Positions 18,103-27,253 of a stretch of 27,253 nt of DNA are shown piece after piece (positions within the stretch are counted from its first letter, which is position 1; every line of letters starts with the position of its first letter). The DNA is taken from contig KQ965765.1 of assembly GCA_001574975.1 (NCBI GenBank), positions 348,599-375,851 of the forward strand, read 5' to 3'. The translations under genes were made by a program, and so were the position numbers. The notes below the pieces were generated by a model. The model did no database searches. It was not told the DNA's origin and saw nothing but the letters and a program-made list of their open reading frames with translations. Source of the stretch: Gonapodya prolifera JEL478 (lineage: Eukaryota; Monoblepharomycota; Monoblepharidomycetes; Monoblepharidales; Gonapodyaceae).

Positions 18103-20531
18103 TCATCCCGTCCACACGCTCGGCAAATGCGACGTGTAGGTACTTGCGTCAACACCACCGTGTTCGGTCATTTCTTGACAGATCCACTCCACCATTTCGT
18201 TCACGCCGGCCCTGCCAAGTGCGGAAGCCGTCCATCCCAGCTCCCTCATCACCATGGTCGCCTGGTGGATGATCCACTCAGAGTATGTGGAAGCGGCGCC
18301 CGAGTACATTGAAAGCGATGCTGAGGTGAGAAGGATTACAGCGGCATGGGCGAGTCTGCGGTAAGATACGCTGTGTCAGGTTCTCGCAAACGACCACTCA
18401 ATAAGCTAACACTCACGCCAAATCGAGCTCGGCTTTTCCAAAGGAGTTTGAAGGGTGATCAGAGCTCCCATAGGAGTCTGAAGCATAAGCCGCCTCAAGC
18501 GCCTCTGCAGCACTTGAGGCGTGTTGGAATGCTACGAGAAACGAAGGAGTGAGGGACTAAAATGGTTAATGGTGGAATCAGTGGGCAGAAGTCACAAAAT
18601 GAGCGCTTGAGTTTTGGTACCCATGCCGTGAGTGTTCTTCCGAGCACTCCTTCGGGAAACAGTCGTTTCGGAAGCAACGTCTGCGCCCTATGATCTGGGT
18701 GATGTCGTTTGGTCCATCGCAATCGCATGAGAAGAATATTTGCTAGGGCTCCAGTTATTGCCGAAGGGCCATGCAGGGCTGAAAGAGACAGCCATTGTCA
18801 AAAGGGAGTGGCAAGCGAAAGAGCATGAATCACTGACCCGCCCAAATCCCCTCCCAAGAAGCTGTGAGTCGTGGTATTGCTGCAAAGGGTATGTCGGATC
18901 CACCGGAATTCACATGATTGTCCATGGAGTCTCGCCATATCTTCACGTCCCCTTCGATTTCCGACATTTCTTTCAATCCTCGCAGATCAGCCTCGGTTTC
19001 CTCCCCTAAAGCAAAACTTTGAAGTCCCTGTGCGGTGCACCATCGATGAAAGCGAGAGATTCGCGCCAAAAGATGGATCAAGAAGGCAGACAACGCAAGT
19101 TCAGAAAGGGTAGCCTTGGCATCTGCAGGATCCGTGGAAGAATCTACCGGCCCAGCCAAAATCGCCTCGACCGTGGGGTAGGGAAGATGTGGGCGAACGG
19201 CGATCGTTGATGTCCATGGACTGGGTCATGCAAAACGGTGAACGAAAGGCATCGCACTTCACATGCACACGCACTCACTTCTCGGGCATTGGAAGACGCA
19301 ACATTCCAAGTTCATCTCCCAGGGTCAATTGCCTCGAGTTCATTCTTGCGGTAATCAAAACTGCACCGTTCAGTACTGCCCCGTCAAGTATTGCGGCACC
19401 CCACATCGTTCTCCGTGCTGACTCGGATTCAGCCCAAGGTAGACAGGCGAGAGTTCGTTCGTCCATCAATCCAAGGTGCCGGATAGAAGAAGAAAATGTG
19501 GATATCCAGACGTATGCGCGATCCCACTGTTGGTGAAAGGTGCATCCGTCAGACGTGGATCATCACAGGCTATCAATTGGCGCATTCTCTGCGCTCACCA
19601 TGATGTTGTTATTCATCGCGTACACAAAAGCATGCATCCTTGCTTGTAGAAAGGGAAGAGAGTTGGCTGGCCCACCAACACCATCTCCCACCATTCGACA
19701 GAGTCGTGGAAACAGAATTTGCCGACCGACTCGTCGAATGTCAGGGGACTCGTGTGCATCCGCTGAGAGACATAAAATGGATGCAACGATTGCCGGGTGA
19801 GGTGACGGGTCAGTCAAGAATGTCGAGCGGTGGAACATGGAGAAGGTGAGTGGAACTTTTTGGAAGTAGTGTGTTATGAGTTGGTTGGTGAGCTCGGTCG
19901 AGGGAAGTGGTGGAATCTTCGTAGAACGTTAGTTCGGACTCTGTCTCGACTGATTCTGTATGGTTGTTATACTCACATCACTGAAGACGGATAGCGGTCG
20001 CCGAATGCGCGCAAAAGAGGCAGAGATGATTTGGCGTTCAAGGGGCATCTTTGAAGATTGCGTATGTGGCCAATCGTCATTTATGATTGTTTCGGGGGGC
20101 GATGCAGGCACAGAGTTTCCACTCTCTACTGAACGGTTGAGTGGATCCTCGGGTTGACATTGCGAGGCAGGGAGGCTGGATTTCTCGATATCGTTGAGCA
20201 GCTCAAGCTTAGCGTCACGGTCTGGTGTTTCGCTCCAGATGGATCGTCTTCTTTTTCCGGGCGAGGGTCCTGGGCTGCCTTCCGTTGACGACTGCGAATT
20301 TCGATCAGTGCGAGGTGCTCTTCCCGTCTCTACAATCGAACCCGCGCCTATGAGAATGGCCTCCAAGCGTGCAATTCGATCCTTTGAGTAACGCGCCGGG
20401 TTTCGCGTTCTGCGGCGTCGACGAGGCGGCTCTTGTGGGGCCGACAGGTCATATGCAGGCTGGCAGAGGGTCAGGGACTGCTTCTAAATCCTGAGCTGCA
20501 TTCGAAAGACACTTACCTTGTCAGCGAGCAT
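18103..20531 (-). CDS. Fungal transcription-factor-like protein, copy A (665 aa)
   Basis: Exons: 20531-20517, 20459-19977, 19916-19599, 19526-19279, 19220-18838, 18778-18621, 18556-18417 and 18355-18103. All have GT-AG junctions and consistent phase, and introns 2-7 sit at the same places as in copy C. The N-terminus has a basic stretch and helix PRRRRRTRNPARYSKDRIARLEAIL, the kind of linker that follows a Zn2Cys6 cluster, but no Cys6 cluster is visible. The middle homology region of fungal Zn-cluster factors follows: LPSTELTNQLITHYF, FHRSTFL, RVGRQILFPRL, LQARMHAFVYAMN, SESARRTMWGAAILDGAV. The C-terminal helices contain AHAAVILL and MVEWICQEM. Inferred role: nuclear regulator or regulator-derived protein. 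The start is the least certain part: the first exon encodes only five residues, and its frame stays open further upstream without another ATG. It shares conserved blocks with C throughout. Confidence 0.82.
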
Positions 20532-20906
20532 GGTCCTGTGCCTGGAGAGTCCGCTCCTTTGAATTCTGGTGTTGTCTGTTGCCGACACAATGGTGGTGGC
20601 TCCACCCTCCAGCGCCTCGCTTTGCCTTGGTCCGACCTTGCCTCCGGCCGTTTCAACGACACCCTGTCGGCACGGGCTGTCCGACAAGGGAAGGAACACG
20701 ACGAAAAACGAGGGCGACAAAGAAGGCCGCGCGGGGCACTGAAGTTTGTCACATTAAACGAAGTATGATGATTATGAGGACTTGCTCGTCAAGATATGAG
20801 ATATGCAAACAATAAGTCTGAATAAATTCCTTTGTCACTGTTTCGTAAATTGTTGACAATCCAAAATCAATCATCGCCACGCCTGCGAGGTGTATAATGG
20901 AACGAT
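20532..20906. other. Spacer between copies A and B
   Basis: This 375-bp region upstream of copy A should contain its promoter. The reading frame of A's first exon stays open upstream to about 20720 without an ATG. I searched all three - strand frames for a Zn2Cys6 cluster and did not find one, although scattered Cys and Arg codons occur. Confidence 0.4.
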
Positions 20907-22883
20907 TTAATGATCCGTGACAGCCTTCACACCGCTGCTCTCTTCCTTCAATCCACCGAGAATCCACTGAACCAAACCAGCAATTGAAGGATTAAAAACT
21001 ACCGTCGAATAATGTTCCGAACACCCAAATGCACGCAACAAGACCTCCGCCCGTACCGTAATGCTGTCGCACTCGGAATTTGATGCACCAGCATACTTGC
21101 CGAGTGCCACGGCAGCTATCAGTATTATTGCAGCGTGTGCGAGGCTGCGGCGGGAGGGGAGAACTCGATGAGTCCAACATAAATAGTTCTCACACGCATT
21201 TATGGGAATCAGCTGCTCACCCAAGCAATTCCGCTGTTCCCATTGATCTTCGCGCGAGGCGGCTTGGGAATTCCTGGTCATTTTTGGTTTCTTTCAGTAC
21301 GTCAGCGGCGATTGATGCGTGCTCAAATGATAACAAGAAGGACGGAGACGTAGCCTGATGATCAATGAAAAAGAATGTGTCTCCAACAGCACAAGACAGA
21401 TGCGATTCGACAATCAACTAGTCCATGCAATCAAAGTGGACCGTAAATCACGAGCCTGTAAGAAGTTTGGTGACCTGTTTGCTCGACGTGGACCTTGACT
21501 ACCAAGGCTCTCCTGAGCGACCCACCGTGGTCTGTACACAGCATCGCAAACAAGAGTCGAGCTGATGGTGGAAGGTCCATGAAGCACTGCGAAGTTCGGG
21601 TGTTCGGACTGCCAAGCAAAAGTTCCCTGAAATACAAAGAACGCACCAGCCCAAACGCCTTCACAGCTTGCCCTCAAGGCGGATACAGTCTCAGAGGGTA
21701 CATCCACCCCTCCAATCAAGACGCGAAGCTCGAACATGTTCCGCGGCTCCGCCAAGTCTTGAGGTCTCTGTCAATATCTTCCATATCCCTCACGGCCTTT
21801 TTATCGGCTCTGCTGTCGCCTGGCATGAACGCAAAAATACCCCGAGAGCTGCACCAGTGATGCAGACGTGCCGACCGCGCGAGAAGACCTAGAAGGGACG
21901 CGGAAAGTCCTGTTATTGAAACGGCGCTTGTGGATGTTGGGTGAATAGAGGCTTCCTCCAACCCGGCAAAGAGGGCGTCCAAGGTTGGTAGGGGCAGCGA
22001 TGATCGCGGAGGCGGAATTATTGAATCCCAAATGCTGCTATTAAGATGTTGCTTCTTCTGGGAGCCAAATCAACGGCCCCCATTTTCAATGCAACCCACC
22101 GCTCTGGTAAAGGAAGTCTGACCATTCCCAAGGCATCACCACAGGCTAGTTGCCCTGACCCTGCTCCCACGTTCACGTTCACCCCTCCATCGAGCATTGA
22201 AGCCGCCCAAAGCTGTTCTTCGAGCCGATTCAGACTCAGGCCATGGAAGACTTGACAGAGTGTTTTCGTCGTCCAGGTAAAGATAAGTTATCGACCCCGG
22301 GAAAGACGTCAATAACAGGAAAGCACGGTTCCACTGACTGAAAGTGCATATTTGTGATTTCAGGAACGGGGTCAGCATTATAATGTAGCAAAGCCGACTC
22401 TTACTTACCAAAACATGATTGACGGCGGAGACGAGCGCGTGAATCCGTGCCTGAAGAAACTGCAGAGAAGCCGTGTCTTCACCAGTACCATCTCCCACGA
22501 GGCGATCCAGTCGCGGATAGAGGGCCTGCCTCCCGAGTCTCCGGATATCCGACGAGCTGTGATATGTTGCAGCAAAGCAAAGTACAGCTGTATATAATTC
22601 AGGATGGGCCATAGGATCAGCCAAGAAGGTCGGACGATGGAGAAGTGAGAAAATGGGAGGATTACACCGGAAGGAGAGTGTCGCGAGTTCGTTGCAGAGA
22701 TCAACCGATGGGAGTGGCGGAAGCTATTGTCACGAAACCCGTTGTAAGATATTGACAGCGCTCGGGAGTACCAAATATGACGTTTGGCCTCACATCATCG
22801 AATAGCGTAAGGCGACGAGGGATGCGAGACAACTCATTTCGCTGAACAAGGTTGAGCGAGTTTGCGGGAGATCTCGCAATCAC
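20907..22883 (-). pseudogene. Fungal transcription-factor-like protein, copy B (5' truncated, broken)
   Basis: Exon equivalents matching copy C: 22883-22794, 22723-22409 (315 bp, as in C), 22333-22100 (234 vs 233), 22034-21647 (388 vs 380), 21586-21423 (164 vs 167), 21354-21221 (134, as in C) and 21144-20907. The N-terminal 600-bp exon is reduced to its last 30 or so codons with no ATG; the basic linker is gone. An extra base in the A/T run at 22209-22211 shifts the frame before the second half of the middle homology region. A net 8-bp gain near 21741-21750 shifts it again. The splice donor after IAW reads AC instead of GT (21422-21421). It cannot make the family protein unless heavily altered. 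Motifs such as RRLGRQALYPRL and SAVSITGLSASLLGLLA identify it. It sits between intact copies on the same strand. Confidence 0.85.
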
Positions 22884-23412
22884 CGGCTTCGAGGTCGTGT
22901 TGTCGAAGTCCAGTATTTGAGTGACGCTTTAGACGTCAGGGTCCCGAGCTTCAACCAAACCCGAAAAAAGCTCCGCCGTGTTCTCAGACGTGTTGTCGAA
23001 ACCCGTTATTTGAGTGAGGTTTGCGTTCGTGCCCGCCAACTCACCAAAAACGTCACCTACCCCTGAACCACCGCCCTTTCATTCCGAGCACCTTTTACAG
23101 GAACATTTAAGTGCAAAAGGCAAGGGTATTACCATTTATCCGGAAGCGGTCGAGCCTCCTCCGTAAATGCTGATGAACCGTCCCATTCCCCACCGTTGAC
23201 AGGGGACTTCGGTTAAACTTTTTCTCTCGCCACGACAAGAACATCATATGTGGCCTCTTCGCTGTAATTGCAAGGGAATATTGTCCCTGGAAGGCTTTCT
23301 GAAGCTGCGAGCGCCGGAATAAATAAACTACTGACAAGCAACTATGCATTTACCCAATTGCACAGATATATTCGTATTTTATAATCAAATAGAATTCAAG
23401 TAAACACCCTAA
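22884..23412. other. Spacer between copies B and C with a direct repeat
   Basis: No gene is seen. A 29-bp sequence at 22896-22924 recurs at 22989-23017 (25 of 29 identical; shared start CGTGTTGTCGAA, shared end TATTTGAGTGA). This is where copy B's missing N-terminal exon would be expected, so the repeat may mark the rearrangement that removed it. Confidence 0.55.
22896..23017. repeat. 29-bp direct repeat, 93 bp apart
   Basis: Copies at 22896-22924 and 22989-23017 differ at four positions in the middle. They lie just upstream of the truncated 5' end of copy B. Confidence 0.75.
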
Positions 23413-25927
23413 CTATCGGCGTGTCGAAATATCACTATCAGTGATGGTCATTCCGCTTTGTTGTTCGTTCATTTCATTGACAATCCATTCTACCAATTCC
23501 ACGGTGGAAGGATTCGAGACCGCGGTGGGATAATCAGACCATCCAAATGCGCACATAACAATCTCTGATCGTTCCAGGATACCGTCGTAGTCGTGGTGAG
23601 AAGCACCCGCAAACTTGCCAAGAGCCGCGGCAATAATCAACACTATAGCAGCATGCGATAAACTGTGGTAGGGAAAGTTTCAGGAATGATATTGAAAAGA
23701 ATTGTTACGATGATGGCAAATAAACACCTTACTCACCCAAGTAGCTCCACTCTTCCAAGCGTACTTCGTAATCGCTGCTTTCGGAAGTCCCGGTCTTCGT
23801 TGGTTACTTTCAGGACATCGGCAGCATTCGATGCGTGATCGAAGGCGATCAAGAATGACGGAGACGAGGACTGGTAGATAAAGACAGCATATATCATCCA
23901 ATCTTCGGTTCGATTCATTTGTCGACTAACCCATGCCAGTAAAGTCGAGCGTAGATACCCGGGCCGGAAAAGTTTTGGAGGGATATCAGCAGATGGATCT
24001 GGTTGAGTACCATCGAGGCGTTCCTGGGCGACCCAGCGAGGCCTATGTACTAGGTGTCCAGCCAGAATTGAGATGATAGTGGAAGGTCCGTGGAGCGCTG
24101 AGAAAGGAGAGTTTTCATTTCGTGAACAAGCATGCACGTCGATAATATCATCTAAAAGAACGCACCTGACCACACCCCCTCCCAGCTTGCCCTTAGGAGA
24201 GGCGCAATCTCGTGTGGTACGTCCATTCCCCCAACGGCAACGCGAAGCTCAAAAATGCCTCGCCAAGCAGCGAGATCTCGCTCAATGTCCTCCACATCCC
24301 TCGCGGCTCTTTTTCCGACTCGGCTGTATACAGGCCTGAACGCAAAGATGTCGCGGGCGTCACACCACCGGTGGACGCGAGACGAACGCGCGAGAAGACT
24401 GAGAAGGGACGCTGAAAGCCCCATGGCGGAAATCGCGCTGGCGGATGTCGGGTGGATAGAAGCGTCTTCCAGCCCGGCAAAAAGTGCGTCCAGCGTCGGT
24501 GGAGGTAGAGAAGATTGAGGTGGAGGAATGGTAGAGTCCCAAATGCTAAACGAGTTAATCCCGTGATTGCTCATAATAATTACCACTTGGCGGGACGTAA
24601 GCGTTCCCATCACAACCCACCTCTCTGGAGCAGGGAGCCTGACCATTCCCAGATGGTCTCCGCATGCCAGTTGCCCTGTGCCAGCTCCCACCATCACGTT
24701 CACCCCTCCGTCAAGCATCGAAGTTGCCCAAACGGTTCTTCGAGCCGACTCGGATTCAGGCCATGGAAGACTTGAGAGAGTCCTTTCGTCGTCGAGCTTG
24801 AGATACGTAACTGAGCCGGGAAAGGTCGTCAGCAGAAGGTAAGCCCGGTCCCACTGTAATTGAGAAAACGTTGATACGTGGACGGCTCAATAAGTCACTT
24901 CACGGTTACAGGAATGAATCTTACCATAACGTGGTTGATGGCGTACACGAAAGCATGGATCCGCGCCTGGAGGAACTGCAGAGAAGCCGCGTCTTGACTG
25001 GAGCCATCTCCCACGAGACGATTTAGTCGCGGATAGAGGGCCTGCCTCCCGATTCTCCGGACCTCGGGCGATCTATGATATGCCGCTGCAAAGCAAAGCA
25101 CGGCAGCGTAAAGCGCAGGGTGAGCTGCAGGGTCAGCTAAGAACGACGGGCGGTGGAGGAACGAAAACGTAGGAGGAATGGAGAGGAAATAGAGAGTGAT
25201 AAGTTCGTTACATAGATCCGTCGATGGGAGTGGCGGAAGCTGTTGCCAGGACGACCGAATGTGAGATGTTGATATCCCGCTCGAGGAAATATGCCGAAGT
25301 GCTCACATCGTCGAAAATTGTGAGGAGGCGTGGGATACGATACAGCGCATCTGCAGGCTCAGGTGTGGGTGAAGCACAAGGTGCGATCAACGCCTTTGGG
25401 GACGGTATGTCGAGTCGTATGTCGGGGTGCATAGCAGTTTCGGTGACATCTTGAAATCGGGGGAGGTGTACTACGCCTCCATCATGCGCATCTCCCGATG
25501 ACTTTCCGCAATGCGCGCATCGATCCGCGTGCACTACCCGCCTTCGCTTTCGGGGTGTGCCGTCAGGGAAGGTCGACGCATCACTGCTTGAGACATGCCG
25601 GGAGGCCGCTTGATTGCCTGCACTTTGGGGCGCTTTCGACGGTGGTTCAAGCGGCGTTCCAAAGAGAAAGCTCTCAAGACGCGCGATGCGGTCTTTTGTG
25701 AAACGTGGCACCTTTCGGGGTTTGACTCTTCGGGTGGAAGAAGCCTCGGCCTCGACCAGATGATTGACACTGCTCGCCACCGGACCGACGTCAATTGAGG
25801 TCTCGGGCATCGCGTGCACTGGTGTTGATGGTGGGTTGATCCGTGAACCGGTTAAGTCTGGCTCGATTTCGTAAGAGGAACTGGGCCACCTGCGGTACCA
25901 ACGCCCTATGAGGGTCGCATACTCCAT
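23413..25927 (-). CDS. Fungal transcription-factor-like protein, copy C (699 aa)
   Basis: Seven exons: 25927-25307, 25239-24925, 24853-24621, 24545-24166, 24097-23931, 23870-23737 and 23662-23413. All have GT-AG junctions and correct phase. Residues 66-90 form a basic helix segment (KPRKVPRFTKDRIARLE), 125-132 a basic cluster PRKRRRVV (NLS-like) and 137-140 a lone CAHC. No Zn2Cys6 cluster is visible. From residue 208 the fungal transcription factor middle homology region runs: LPPLPSTDLCNELITLYF, FLHRPSFLADP, AAYHRSPEVRRIGRQALYPRL, SESARRTVWATSMLDGG. The C-terminus has SPSFLIAFDHASNAADVL and VELVEWIVNEM. Zn-cluster factors are nuclear regulators; without the DNA-binding cluster this could act as a co-regulator or be a diverged relic, which is inference. 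The introns at 24546-24620 and 23871-23930 are stop-free multiples of three. It is the best preserved copy of the array. Confidence 0.87.
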
Positions 25928-26121
25928 TATTGCTGCTGATTTTCATGGAGCCACAACGTTATCGCTCAACTGGGAGAGCAGAGAAAAGCCAAAGATGTCT
26001 GTTTAGCGTTGTACCACATGTCCTCAAGAATTATATGGATTACCCCCACTATCAAAAAAGCAAAGCACTTCATCTTATCAAAATACCCGTTCTCAAAATC
26101 CATACCGAAAAGAGAATAAAC
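25928..26121. other. Upstream region of copy C
   Basis: This should hold the promoter of copy C. A TATA-like CATATAAT reads on the - strand near 26029-26037, about 100 bp upstream of the ATG. No further exon encoding a Zn cluster was found. Confidence 0.35.
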
Positions 26122-26430
26122 TCAATGGAGTCCCAGAAGTCCCTTTATCTCGGCTTCTTCCGCCGCGATTTTCGCTTTGATTTCAGCTTCCTCCATCTCG
26201 ATTTTGTTTTGGAGCTCCTGGACCTCGCCTTTCACCTCCGCCTCGACCTTCCCAAAAAGGTCGTTGAGCCCACGTTTCTGCAAGAGACCCTTAAGTTCAG
26301 CCTCCTCTGCCTCAATTTTCGCTTTGATCTCTGCCTCTTCAGCTTCAATCTTAGCTTGCAGATTGTAGAGGCACGTGTACCGTGGGATATGTCCAAGGGT
26401 AGGATCAGTTGTATTGGTGTCGGGATCTAC
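26122..26430 (-). CDS. Partial or decayed coiled-coil protein, C-terminal part
   Basis: The frame is open from a TAG at 26431-26433 to a TGA at 26122-26124 (about 102 codons). It has no ATG at its head, so it is either a terminal exon or a gene fragment. The sequence passes PRYTCLYNLQ and then becomes a charged coiled coil. KIEAEEAEIKAKIEAEEAELKGLL and KIEMEEAEIKAKIAAEEAEIKGLL-type units occur twice, about 46 residues apart, with LQKRGLNDLFGKVEAEVK between. The same frame continues above the TAG to about 26553 (CSCPDEDISQTYWGKCDGTLRDILYIV), which looks coding. I do not recognise a family. It could belong with the chromodomain gene to its right or be transposon-derived. Confidence 0.5.
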   Translation of the reverse strand, partial: VDPDTNTTDPTLGHIPRYTCLYNLQAKIEAEEAEIKAKIEAEEAELKGLLQKRGLNDLFGKVEAEVKGEVQELQNKIEMEEAEIKAKIAAEEAEIKGLLGLH

Positions 26431-26524
26431 CTAGCCGTGGGTTCCCATAGGATAGACTACAATATATAATATATCACGCAACGTTCCATCACACTTCCCC
26501 CAGTACGTTTGACTGATGTCCTCA

Positions 26525-26784
26525 TCAGGGCAAGAACAAGTACATATGCGGCGTCACACAAAAGTCGAGGGGAACAATACAGAAAACAAATAAATTCGCC
26601 ATTACTGCAACTCTCCCTGAGAGGAAATGAATCTTTATGTCGCTGTCACACCTCTCACGTCCATGGGGCAACCTGGTCAATCCAGGGGAATCCCCAGGAA
26701 AGACCGTCTGGTGGGCACAGTGTAAACATTCGCACCGAACCACTCCGTCCACAAACTCATTATGTGGCCTATAACAGCACATCA
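26525..26784 (-). pseudogene. Cys-containing fragment, possibly transposase N-terminus
   Basis: The frame downstream of the chromodomain gene reads HNEFVDGVVRCECLHCAHQTVF and then SPGLTRLPHGRERC. The CxCxxC cluster followed by a DP/SPG..R..GR pattern loosely resembles the start of large fungal CACTA/Plavaka-type transposases. The resemblance rests on a few residues, and the rest of the frame has no such similarity. It may equally be a chance frame. Confidence 0.25.
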
Positions 26785-27253
26785 TTAAACACTCATTTTC
26801 TTTCCTTTCTTTCGAGGAATAAATTCATTATCATCATTCGCTCTCGATCTCTTATTTGCGCCACCGCGATTTCGTTTTGGCTTTGCAGGTTCAGGCGCGA
26901 AAGGAATGGCGTTTCGGGGTTTTACACGTTCAGCCAGTCGTTTTTTCATCGCAGATCTACGTGATCTCCTCGTAATCACTGTACCATTTTTGCCAGAGGG
27001 GTGTTCACGTTCATAGGCATCAATCATTGCCTGGCCTTGGATATTTTCTTCCAAAATCCATTCAGGCTCGCTGTAACCCCGAAATTTTATCAAATATTCA
27101 ACAACAGGACCGTCAACCCGTTTGTCAACAATTTTTTCCATTTCATATGCAATATTGCCATCGTGGGTAATACCAGCTGGCGTAGCAGGTTGAACATCAG
27201 GCATTGACGTGACTGGAGTAGCAAGAACATCTGAATTTTTCAACACAGTGGGC
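26785..27253 (-). CDS. Chromodomain protein, 5' end outside the window
   Basis: The frame is open from the right edge of the window to a TAA at 26785-26787. It has no ATG near 27246 (the first possible start there is TTG), so the gene or exon likely continues beyond the window. A chromodomain lies at about 27135-26990 (YEMEKIVDKR, EYLIKFRGYSEPEWILEENI), with the aromatic and E-E-N features expected. A Lys/Arg-rich tail follows, with NLS-like RRSRRSAMKKR, KPKRNRGG and PRKKGKK. Chromodomains bind methylated histone tails. It may be an HP1-like host protein or, given the transposon-like surroundings, the C-terminus of a chromovirus integrase. I cannot decide without the upstream sequence. Confidence 0.7.
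   Translation of the reverse strand, partial: PTVLKNSDVLATPVTSMPDVQPATPAGITHDGNIAYEMEKIVDKRVDGPVVEYLIKFRGYSEPEWILEENIQGQAMIDAYEREHPSGKNGTVITRRSRRSAMKKRLAERVKPRNAIPFAPEPAKPKRNRGGANKRSRANDDNEFIPRKKGKKMSV

Noticed and set aside
20484-20752. Possible Zn2Cys6 cluster upstream of copy A
   Set aside because: All three - strand frames were read; Cys and Arg codons occur but not in the required spacing without several unsupported frame changes.
25930-26469. + strand frame of about 179 codons
   Set aside because: It is the antisense of the coiled-coil frame; its Phe/Leu/Asp repeats simply mirror the Glu/Lys/Ala codons.
1-27253. tRNA, rRNA or CRISPR-like arrays
   Set aside because: No tRNA-like cloverleaf, rRNA segment or regularly spaced repeat array was seen on reading both strands; structure searches could not be run.

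Overview
The window looks like nuclear DNA of a filamentous basidiomycete, probably an Agaricomycete. The genes carry many short introns (mostly 55-95 bp) with GTGAGT/GTAAGT-type donors. The gene families also fit: a PAQR/Izh membrane protein, fungal transcription-factor-like proteins, a secreted LRR-mucin, and Ty3/gypsy chromovirus and Harbinger debris. I cannot name a species. Exon models were built by hand from reading frame, splice signals and comparison between the local paralogues.

Layout. 1-2630 is transposon debris: the 3' part of a decayed Ty3/gypsy chromovirus (RNase H, integrase, chromodomain; + strand), a single ambiguous base inside small repeats, then a decayed PIF/Harbinger transposase fragment (- strand). 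3242-6406 holds a tandem pair of Ser/Pro-rich genes of unknown function on the - strand; the first copy is broken and the second is open. 6407-8640 is GC-rich with one weak two-exon candidate. 8644-10717 is an ankyrin-repeat gene on the - strand broken by about five frameshifts. 11074-12941 is an intact seven-exon PAQR gene (- strand). A shared 1.1-kb region separates it from a divergent 14-exon gene (14080-17744, +) for a secreted LRR / Thr-rich stalk / single-TM protein with an almost uncharged Gly/Ala tail.

18103-25927 is a tandem array of three paralogues on the - strand. They have the middle homology region of fungal Zn-cluster transcription factors but no visible Zn2Cys6 cluster. Copies A and C are intact. 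The middle copy B has lost its 5' end, has two frameshifts, and has lost a splice donor. The right end (26122-27253, - strand) has a Glu/Lys coiled-coil reading frame and a chromodomain protein running off the window, in what looks like another transposon-rich margin.

The most unusual locus is the LRR-mucin gene. Its first eleven introns are all in phase 2, so ten consecutive internal exons (18-306 bp) are multiples of three and could be skipped, gained or lost without breaking the frame. One intron is seven times longer than its neighbours. The intron just after the TM is 66 bp and stop-free. I see no evidence of a metabolic pathway or operon-like unit; the links between genes are tandem duplication and decay.
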